Assembly: GCA_036310845.1 (NCBI GenBank)
Contig: JAXJRB010000003.1
Location: 1-19,851 of the forward strand
Direction of reading: 5' to 3'
From: COE1 sp036310845
GTDB lineage: Bacteria; Bacillota; Clostridia; Lachnospirales; Lachnospiraceae
DNA: 19,851 bases
How positions within the stretch are numbered: position 1 is the first letter of the stretch; each line of letters opens with the position of its first letter. The notes beneath the pieces were generated by a model, which was not told where the DNA came from, made no database searches, and saw only the letters and a list, made by a program, of their open reading frames with translations. Shown in pieces: positions 14,716 through 19,851 of this stretch. The position numbers were made by a program, and so were the translations under genes.

Positions 14716-15504
14716 ATGTCATATTTATACGAAACGCATCTGCACACCGCTCAAGCAAGTGCCTGCGGACATAGTAAAGGCGCTGATTATATATCCTTTT
14801 ATAAAGAAAAAGGATACACGGGAATTATCGTAACCGACCACTTTTTAAACGGTAATACTTCTGTTCCAGCTAGTCTTCCTTGGGAAGAACGTATAAACCT
14901 CTTTTGTCAAGGATATGAAGATGCCAAAAAGGAAGGAGACAAGCAAGGACTCCAAGTCTTCTTTGCCTGGGAATGCCGATTTGGGCCTGATGAATTCCTT
15001 GTATATGGACTGGATAAGGACTGGCTTCTAGCTCATCCTGACATATTAGAATGGGATCATATCACACATTATCATGAGATCAAAAAGGCTGGTGGTTTAG
15101 TCGTTCAGGCACATCCTTTCCGCGAGCGTGATTATCTTGACAAAATTGAATTACATCCTTTTCAATGTGATGCTTGGGAGGTTGCAAATGCCGGTAATCC
15201 TGCTTATCAGGATCGTCTAGCATACCGTTACGCCAAAGCCCACAACATTCCTATGACAGCCGGTTCTGATATTCACCGAATTAGAGAAACCATAATGGGT
15301 AACTTCTATGGTGTTGCCTTTGATGAACCACTTACCTCTATTCAGGACTACGTGACACGCATTAAAAGCACCAAAGGATATCAATTACAGATTCCAAAAG
15401 ATTTACTTACTCTAGCACCAGACCGTGGAACAGATTTACCTGTATATCTTTTTGACGAAGAAAATAAGGAATCCTACATCAAAGATTTGGAATCTATCTT
15501 ATAA
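14716..15504 (+). CDS. PHP domain metal-dependent phosphoesterase
   Basis: PHP (polymerase and histidinol phosphatase) superfamily hydrolase, 262 residues. Metal-binding motifs are in the usual order: motif I ETHLHTAQASACG (His6, His8 region), VTDHFLNG (about 39-46; Asp-His), a Glu in FFAWECRFG (about 81-89), VQAHPFRERDY (about 131-141), and the final GSDIHR (about 188-193; Asp, His). These residues coordinate two or three metals for phosphate ester hydrolysis. The sequence is not close to HisK-type histidinol phosphatase, so the substrate is unknown. AGGAG lies 9 nt before the ATG. It is the only plus-strand gene in the right part, divergent from the decarboxylase (190-nt gap without a convincing promoter), with its own terminator at 15634-15669. 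Confidence 0.88.
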   Translation: MSYLYETHLHTAQASACGHSKGADYISFYKEKGYTGIIVTDHFLNGNTSVPASLPWEERINLFCQGYEDAKKEGDKQGLQVFFAWECRFGPDEFLVYGLDKDWLLAHPDILEWDHITHYHEIKKAGGLVVQAHPFRERDYLDKIELHPFQCDAWEVANAGNPAYQDRLAYRYAKAHNIPMTAGSDIHRIRETIMGNFYGVAFDEPLTSIQDYVTRIKSTKGYQLQIPKDLLTLAPDRGTDLPVYLFDEENKESYIKDLESIL

Positions 15505-15543
15505 AAAGTCACTGTTCACTCCGTTCCGGTAACAGAACAAATA

Positions 15544-15592
15544 GTGCGTGCCAGCGCACGCACTTTGGCAAGAATTTCTTACGAAATTCTTG
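15544..15592. repeat. Pair of perfect hairpins; possible dispersed palindromic intergenic element
   Basis: Two adjacent perfect stem-loops: GTGCGTGC-CAGC-GCACGCAC (15544-15563, 8 bp) and CAAGAATTTC-TTAC-GAAATTCTTG (15569-15592, 10 bp), joined by TTTGG. They lie 39 nt after the PHP gene, ahead of the real terminator. Neither has a U-tract, and the first is unusually GC-rich for this DNA. The layout resembles 1980-2037. A REP- or MITE-like repeat is my inference. Confidence 0.5.
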
Positions 15593-15633
15593 TCTAACTG
15601 CCACTACGCTACAGCACTTTCCTATAAAGGAAC

Positions 15634-15669
15634 AAAGAGGTGATGTCCTCCAAGACATCACCTCTTTTT
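15634..15669. terminator. Terminator between the convergent PHP and DUF6033-like genes
   Basis: A 14-bp perfect stem (15634-15647 with 15654-15667), 6-nt loop, then a T-run on the plus strand (TCTTTTT). On the minus strand the stem also ends in CTTTG, so it can act in both directions: for the PHP gene and for the DUF6033-like gene ending at 15696. Confidence 0.88.
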
Positions 15670-15695
15670 ATACACCAATCCATTATACAAACCGG

Positions 15696-16538
15696 CTATT
15701 CTTCCACACTATCCTCTACCGGTATCTCTTCTACTACCATTTCCTCTTCCACTGGATAAAACTTATTCTTAATCTTCTCAATTAACTCATCCATGGAATC
15801 TGCTGTTATTCTCTCAAGACGCTCTTTTTCATCTTCACGCTTCTTTGCTTTTCTCTCCTCTAATCTTTCTTCTCGAATCTCTTCTGCTGACTTCTCTGCA
15901 CTTTCTGCTCTCTTAGCATTTCTTTCTTCAAAATCTTTAATCAATTGCACTGCATAAGAAATCTTACCATTCGCATCCATACTAATTGAGAAGCTCTTAA
16001 TCTTGTCTGCATCTTCACCCAGTGCCTCTTTTAATTCTGCGGATTTGTCTCCTGCCTGATCTAAAACAGCTTCATATTCTGCTCTTACAGACTCATCTGC
16101 TGCCATCTTCTCTAATAATTCCGGGTCTATTAATACACTATAATCTTTCTTACATCCTCTTGCATAATAGTCCTGTTCTTCATCCGTGGACCACTTTGCA
16201 ACCGAAATTTCCATGTTTCCATATTTTTCTCTTAGCTCTTTTAATAAATCCATTGCCGCATCACTAAGCTTAATACCTTCCTGAACACCATTGGCATCCA
16301 GTGCTTTATACTTTTGCTCTGGTCTTTGTTGTACATACTTTGGCTTATCATATCCTGCCTTCTGTACTCTTGATTGACCATTAATCTCTACTGTATCACG
16401 GTCTGAATTTTCTACTGTACCACTTTCTTTCTCCTTCAAAGAGCCTGTCTTATATTTTGTCTCGTCCTGCACAGACTTCGTCTGACCTGAGAAAATGTTT
16501 GTATTACTTAATAAACTGCTATAATTGATTCCATTCAT
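15696..16538 (-). CDS. DUF6033-like coiled-coil protein
   Basis: A 280-residue, highly charged, soluble protein of unknown function, probably the DUF6033 family common in Lachnospiraceae. The first 75 residues are polar and low in order (MNGINYSSLLSNTNIFSG...). The conserved core follows: KLSDAAMDLLKELREKYG, then MEISVAKWSTDEEQDYYARG, then YSVLIDPELLEKMAADESVR and FSISMDANGKISYAVQL. From about residue 205 to 250 it is a long Glu/Lys/Arg helix (EERNAKRAESAEKSAEEIRE and on), probably coiled coil, ending in an acidic tail. Domain order and the N-terminus recall flagellar or structural accessory proteins, but no function can be assigned. The start codon's ribosome site is weak (AAGG, 11 nt). It follows sigF by about 180 nt; a TATAAT at 16601-16596 lies upstream without a good -35. 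Confidence 0.75.
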   Translation of the reverse strand: MNGINYSSLLSNTNIFSGQTKSVQDETKYKTGSLKEKESGTVENSDRDTVEINGQSRVQKAGYDKPKYVQQRPEQKYKALDANGVQEGIKLSDAAMDLLKELREKYGNMEISVAKWSTDEEQDYYARGCKKDYSVLIDPELLEKMAADESVRAEYEAVLDQAGDKSAELKEALGEDADKIKSFSISMDANGKISYAVQLIKDFEERNAKRAESAEKSAEEIREERLEERKAKKREDEKERLERITADSMDELIEKIKNKFYPVEEEMVVEEIPVEDSVEE

Positions 16539-16716
16539 ACTAATACCAGCCTTTCCTTAACAATTCAGTACTCTACCTTTCTTTCCTGAACAGTTATTAT
16601 ACTGATGCATACAGATTCCATTCCGTATGCTCATTACAATATCTATCATTTTAATTATCGACTGGTTACGCAGAAAACTTTATAGTGCACTAGGAATAAA
16701 GTAACATATTTGTCTT

Positions 16717-17460
16717 CTAACAGCATAGAACCTGTTGTCGCATTCTCAATAACAATTTTTTTTCAAGTCTGCTTACCTGTACCTGTGTCATTCCTAATCG
16801 TTCTGCTGTCTGTACCTGTGTCTGATTCTCAAAAAACCTTAATTGAATAAGTAACTTCTCCTTGTTATCCAGTGTTTCCAGTAGAGAATCCAACAGCATC
16901 CTATTCAGGACTCGCTCTCCTTCGCTCTCTCTACTTGTCCCCCCTGCTCCCTCATCACTTCCTAACTGGTCCAACAGATATATTTCATTTCCATCTGATT
17001 GATACACTGTCTTATAAATGGACTCTACTTCCTTCCCTGCATCCAATGCTATTACAATGTCTTCTATATCAATCCCCGTTTCTGCCACCAATTCCTGCAA
17101 AGTAACATCACGCCCTAATTGTTGCCCTAATGTCTCACTAACTCTACGTATCTTCCATAGATTTTCTTTAATCCCACGACTCACCTTAACTATACCATCA
17201 TCACGCAAAAAACGTCGGATTTCTCCCGCAATCATAGGAACTGCATATGTGGAAAAACAAACTCCATAATCAGGGTCAAATTTCTCAATTGCTTTTAAAA
17301 GGCCTATTGCCCCAATCTGAAATAAGTCCTCTGCTTCACACCCTCTTCCTATATATCGTTTCGTAATATGACGGATTAATCCTGTATTTTTATGAAACAA
17401 GAGCTCTCTCGCTTCTTTATCCCCTTCCCGTACTCTTAGAAAAAGCTCTCTTTCCTCCAT
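16717..17460 (-). CDS. sigF: RNA polymerase sporulation sigma factor SigF
   Basis: Sigma-F (SpoIIAC), the first forespore-specific sigma factor, 247 residues. Region 1.2/2 contains NTGLIRHITKRYIGRGCEAEDLFQIGAIGLLKAIEKFDPDYGVCFSTYAVPMIAGEIRRFLRDDG, here noted only by its ends (residues about 25-89). Region 3 begins with KVSRGIKENLWKIRR. Region 4 has the helix-turn-helix NQTQVQTAERLGMTQVQVSR near the C-terminus, recognising the -35 element. The protein ends with a Cys-Cys pair. It is held inactive by SpoIIAB. The ATG lies 3 nt after the spoIIAB stop, with a modest AGG 8 nt upstream inside the spoIIAB end, consistent with coupling. Third gene of the spoIIA operon. Unlike in B. subtilis, spoVA does not directly follow; a DUF6033-like gene does. 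Confidence 0.95.
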   Translation of the reverse strand: MEERELFLRVREGDKEARELLFHKNTGLIRHITKRYIGRGCEAEDLFQIGAIGLLKAIEKFDPDYGVCFSTYAVPMIAGEIRRFLRDDGIVKVSRGIKENLWKIRRVSETLGQQLGRDVTLQELVAETGIDIEDIVIALDAGKEVESIYKTVYQSDGNEIYLLDQLGSDEGAGGTSRESEGERVLNRMLLDSLLETLDNKEKLLIQLRFFENQTQVQTAERLGMTQVQVSRLEKKLLLRMRQQVLCC

Positions 17461-17463
17461 CGG

Positions 17464-17946
17464 CTATACCTGCCCAGTAAAAAATTTATTTTGTAAAAGA
17501 ACATTTCCCTGAAAAGATTTCCACATATGTACCGTTGTGCCATTTCCTAGGCTACTATCTACTTTAACCTTATCCATGAATGCTTCCATAAAAGAAAATC
17601 CCATACCGGAACGTTCCCCCTCTGGCTTTGTTGTAAACAATGGTTGCATTGCTTTGGATACATCTTCAATCCCAATACCATCATCCTCAATCGTAATCTC
17701 TAGTTCATCTTTTTCCAATACAGCACTCATTCTAATTTTTCCGCCTTTTTCCTCATATCCATGAATTACTGCATTGGTTACTGCCTCTGATACTGCAGTC
17801 TTTACATCTTGCAACTGCTCTAGTGTCGGATCAAGTCTTGTCAGAAATGCTGCTATAACTACCCTTGCAAGCCCTTCATTTTCTGATATTGCATCAAATT
17901 CCAATTTCATTTCTTCCTTCATTCCTTTATCCTCTCTTCCCATCAT
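17464..17946 (-). CDS. spoIIAB: Anti-sigma-F factor / serine kinase SpoIIAB
   Basis: SpoIIAB binds and inhibits sigma-F, and phosphorylates SpoIIAA using ATP (GHKL kinase fold). It has 160 residues from the first ATG, or 152 from the ATG at 17922; B. subtilis has 146. Seen: MKLEFDAISENEGLARV (family: MHLEFSALSQNESFARV), N-box SEAVTNAVIHGYEEKGG, G1-box EDDGIGIED, the LFTTKPEGERSGMGFSFME ATP lid/G2 region, and the terminal SSLGNGTTVHM. The ATG at 17946 overlaps the spoIIAA stop (ATGA), with GAGG 7 nt upstream. The ATG at 17922, with AGAGG 8 nt upstream, matches the family N-terminus better. Either may be used; I give the longer form. Confidence 0.95.
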   Translation of the reverse strand: MMGREDKGMKEEMKLEFDAISENEGLARVVIAAFLTRLDPTLEQLQDVKTAVSEAVTNAVIHGYEEKGGKIRMSAVLEKDELEITIEDDGIGIEDVSKAMQPLFTTKPEGERSGMGFSFMEAFMDKVKVDSSLGNGTTVHMWKSFQGNVLLQNKFFTGQV

Positions 17947-18281
17947 AACAGCACCTCAATAATCGATGACATACCCGATGCCTTTAATATCCTCTGAATT
18001 CTTTCATCTGCATGTATGGCATATACTCTTCCTCCCAAGCTTGAGATTTTTCGATAACGCCCTATAATAATACCAATCCCGGAACTATCCATGAAACTTG
18101 TATTTTCAAAATCAAATACAATGTTTCTAACCTGTTCATTTAGTAACAGCCTGTCGGCATTCTCTCGTATCGCTGCGGCTCCATGATGATCTACCTCCTT
18201 TGGCATCTTGATACATAAATACTGATCAATGACCGCAAAATTAGGATTCTCTTCTGTCTGCATTTTCCATTGTTCTTCCAT
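17943..18281 (-). CDS. spoIIAA: Anti-sigma-F factor antagonist SpoIIAA
   Basis: STAS-domain anti-anti-sigma factor, 112 residues. Unphosphorylated SpoIIAA binds SpoIIAB and frees sigma-F; SpoIIAB inactivates it by phosphorylating a serine, and the SpoIIE phosphatase reverses this. The phosphorylation loop is NTSFMDSSGIGIIIGRY with Ser66 in the place of B. subtilis Ser58; the E-V-D-H-H motif (29-33; B. subtilis ELDHH) is also present. There is an N-terminal extension of about 8 residues. AGGAGGAG lies just before the ATG (GCAAAA spacer). First gene of the spoIIA operon; its stop overlaps spoIIAB by 4 nt. No dacF gene precedes it in the window. Confidence 0.95.
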   Translation of the reverse strand: MEEQWKMQTEENPNFAVIDQYLCIKMPKEVDHHGAAAIRENADRLLLNEQVRNIVFDFENTSFMDSSGIGIIIGRYRKISSLGGRVYAIHADERIQRILKASGMSSIIEVLL

Positions 18282-18297
18282 TTTTGCTCCTCCTAAA

Positions 18298-18324
18298 ATT
18301 AGTGTGTGCCAGCAATTTCCTTTT
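18298..18324 (-). promoter_or_regulatory. Possible sigma-H-type promoter of the spoIIA operon
   Basis: On the minus strand AAAAGGAAAT (18324-18315) fits the sigma-H -35 pattern RnAGGAwWW. Thirteen nt later TAAT (18301-18298) matches 3 of 4 bases of the GAAT core at -10. spoIIA is sigma-H/Spo0A dependent in B. subtilis. The leader would be very short and the spacing is 1-2 nt off, so this is tentative. The operon's promoter must nevertheless lie between the TPR gene terminator and 18281. Confidence 0.3.
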
Positions 18325-18340
18325 ATTTAAAATATATGCA

Positions 18341-18374
18341 AAAAGAGGACATGTTTTCTTTCATGTCCTCTTTT
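18341..18374 (-). terminator. Terminator of the TPR protein gene
   Basis: A 13-bp perfect stem (18341-18353 with 18362-18374), 8-nt loop, read on the minus strand as AAAAGAGGACATG...CATGTCCTCTTTT with a further T/G tail. It lies 10 nt after the TPR gene stop and about 60 nt before spoIIAA, isolating the spoIIA operon. Confidence 0.88.
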
Positions 18375-18384
18375 GTATTCCTAT

Positions 18385-19776
18385 TTATGCTCCTTGTATA
18401 TCTTCGATATATTTCTGAGATTTTTTCGCTTTTTCCGAATCAGGGAACAATTCAACTACCTGCTTATACACACTAACTGCAGATGCTTCATCTCCACTCT
18501 TACGATAAGCATTTCCTAGATTAAATAACGCTTCTCCATTTTTCGGCTCATACTTAAATGCCTTTGTCAGATTCTCAATGGCTGTTTCATATTCTTCTGT
18601 TCGTAATGCCTCATATCCTGTAGTATAATAGGTCTGTGCAACTTTTGCTCCTATCTCTCCTAAAAGTACTTGATACAATGCAATGAATTCTTCCGTTGCG
18701 TCCTTTTCTAAATACTCATCCGTAATTTCTTCCATTATCGCAGCAATCTGCATCTCATCACCTGTTTTATTGAGATACATTACGGACGCTTCCATCAAAT
18801 CATTGCTGGCAATAACAGCAGCATTCACGCCTTGTGCCTCATTCAGGCTTACATTTAAATTACTTTTCTCCTGCATAAGGCTTTCTATCTGTTTTGTCAT
18901 TTCAGCTACTTCAACAGCCTTTGCATCCAGCTGTTCACTAATTGCATTTTTCTCAGCTTGTGCTTTTATCTGTTCATTCTGCACCTTTGCCGGAAGCAGT
19001 AAAAACCATGCTACTCCTACCCCTATCACTACACCAAGCATAATATTGAGCAAGGTACGAACGCCCGCATTGTCCTTTTTCCCGATTGGCTGAATCACGG
19101 TATCATTACCACTCTGATACACAATCGCTTCTTTTTTCTTCTTGCCACGTTCCTCCTCAGAAGGCATCATTGCCTGAACTTCCTTCATATAACGAAGTGT
19201 AGTGGTATTATTCGTATCTATCTTTAGACACTTTTCAAGTTCCTTCTTTGCTCTTTCCCATTCCTGACTATTAATATACAAAAGCGCAAGAAGCTGGTGC
19301 GCCTGTAACAAACGCGGATTCATGGATAATACCTTTTTGAGCTGAATTACCGCTAAGTCCAAGCTATCCTGCTGACAATATGCCAATGCTTGATTGTACT
19401 TCTTAATCGTTTGATTAAAAGTTTCCAATCTTCCCGGATTATTCTGGATCATATTAATATAATCATCCGCAATATTCTTTTCACTCTTTATATTCTTGCT
19501 GATAACCCATTCACTTAACGCAGCAACCACTTCACCGCGCTCAAAATAAACAAGTCCTAAAAGGTTTCTTGCCTCAATATGATTTTTATTCAATTTCAAG
19601 CATTCACGCAAGCAATGGATTGCACCTGACAAGTCTCTTACTTGTGCTTTCTCCAAAGCTTCATTATAAAATCGGTTTGAGGCATACATAATCTTCTTAT
19701 ATAATGTTACATCAGCCCCGCAACCGGTACAAAAATTCTTTTCCGACAAACGACAACCACATTTATAACATACCAT
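18385..19776 (-). CDS. Zinc-ribbon, TPR-repeat, single-span membrane protein
   Basis: A 463-residue protein of unknown role, with a clear layout. A zinc ribbon comes first: CYKCGCRL...FCTGCGAD (Cys3, 6, 16, 19). Tetratricopeptide repeats follow, about residues 30-205 (for example AIHCLRECLKLNKNHIEARN, AVIQLKKVLSMNPRLLQAHQ, AKKELEKCLKIDTNNTTTLR). Then come a basic linker (GKKKKE), a transmembrane helix (LLNIMLGVVIGVGVAWFLLL, about 243-262), a coiled coil (about 265-315), a helical stretch, and two more TPRs at the C-terminus (AIENLTKAFKYEPKNGEALF; AVSVYKQVVELFPDSEKAKK, YbgF-like). One TPR set is thus cytoplasmic and the other probably extracellular. AGGGG lies 11 nt before the ATG. It follows the partial gene at 19791 by 14 nt, so they are probably one operon. 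No link to sporulation is shown. Confidence 0.85.
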   Translation of the reverse strand: MVCYKCGCRLSEKNFCTGCGADVTLYKKIMYASNRFYNEALEKAQVRDLSGAIHCLRECLKLNKNHIEARNLLGLVYFERGEVVAALSEWVISKNIKSEKNIADDYINMIQNNPGRLETFNQTIKKYNQALAYCQQDSLDLAVIQLKKVLSMNPRLLQAHQLLALLYINSQEWERAKKELEKCLKIDTNNTTTLRYMKEVQAMMPSEEERGKKKKEAIVYQSGNDTVIQPIGKKDNAGVRTLLNIMLGVVIGVGVAWFLLLPAKVQNEQIKAQAEKNAISEQLDAKAVEVAEMTKQIESLMQEKSNLNVSLNEAQGVNAAVIASNDLMEASVMYLNKTGDEMQIAAIMEEITDEYLEKDATEEFIALYQVLLGEIGAKVAQTYYTTGYEALRTEEYETAIENLTKAFKYEPKNGEALFNLGNAYRKSGDEASAVSVYKQVVELFPDSEKAKKSQKYIEDIQGA

Positions 19777-19790
19777 TTTTCACAGTTCCC

Positions 19791-19851
19791 CTATTCTTCT
19801 TTTACATCCTTTACCATTTTCACAAGCACATCTGCTAAATCTGTCAAATCC
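19791..19851 (-). CDS. C-terminal end of an unidentified protein, cut by the window edge
   Basis: Minus-strand frame open from the window edge to a TAG at 19793-19791, encoding 19 residues that end DLTDLADVLVKMVKDVKEE. It stops 14 nt before the start of the TPR gene, a spacing typical of an operon. The sequence is a charged amphipathic helix, too short to identify. Confidence 0.55.
   Translation of the reverse strand, partial: DLTDLADVLVKMVKDVKEE

Noticed and set aside
16683..16692. Palindrome TAGTGCACTA after the sigF stop as a terminator
   Set aside because: No loop and no T-run; a perfect short palindrome alone is not enough.
18683..19093. A 136-codon plus-strand open frame opposite the TPR gene
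   Set aside because: Serine/alanine-rich low-complexity translation antisense to a well supported gene; no ribosome binding site.

Overview
The window looks like a chromosomal segment of an anaerobic, endospore-forming, low-GC Firmicute, most likely a Lachnospiraceae-type Clostridium relative. The reasons are AT-rich intergenic DNA, strong GGAGG-type ribosome binding sites, a spoIIA operon (spoIIAA-spoIIAB-sigF), spoVAA/AB/AC genes, a DUF6033-like protein and a YtrA-type GntR/ABC operon. I see no rRNA, tRNA, CRISPR array, transposase or phage gene.

Left part (1-5383, all minus strand). A sodium:dicarboxylate symporter is cut by the window edge and translationally coupled (TAATG) to an RmlD-like sugar-nucleotide reductase. 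Their leader carries a candidate promoter full of repeats and a terminator-like hairpin. Further upstream lie a GH31 alpha-glucosidase and a MATE exporter; a candidate GH31 promoter sits in the last codons of the MATE gene.

Middle (5577-10890). On the plus strand are an unrecognised membrane/secreted protein, a 40-residue single-span membrane protein and a soluble PhoU-like protein resembling the C-terminal domain of Na/Pi cotransporters, closed by a strong terminator. Facing them on the minus strand is a GntR(YtrA)-ABC ATPase-ABC permease operon. Its near-consensus promoter is overlapped by a large inverted repeat built of 10-bp units, an apparent autoregulatory operator. Then follow, on the plus strand, a CofE-like ligase gene with a near-consensus promoter and its own terminator, and a DUF1622 small membrane protein.

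Right part (10905-19851, mostly minus strand) is a sporulation neighbourhood. spoVAC stands apart from spoVAA-spoVAB, with an XRE regulator between them, and spoVAD/spoVAE do not follow spoVAC. Next come an Orn/Lys/Arg-type decarboxylase, a plus-strand PHP metallo-hydrolase, a DUF6033-like coiled-coil protein, the spoIIA operon (anti-anti-sigma, anti-sigma kinase, sigma-F) and a zinc-ribbon/TPR/transmembrane protein. The window ends inside an unidentified upstream gene. The spoIIA products form the partner-switching circuit that turns on forespore transcription; the SpoVA proteins act later in dipicolinic acid movement into and out of the spore.

The candidates most worth a second look are the detached PhoU-like domain with its two small membrane partners, the orphan CofE homologue, the rearranged spoVA set, and the repeat-based operators.
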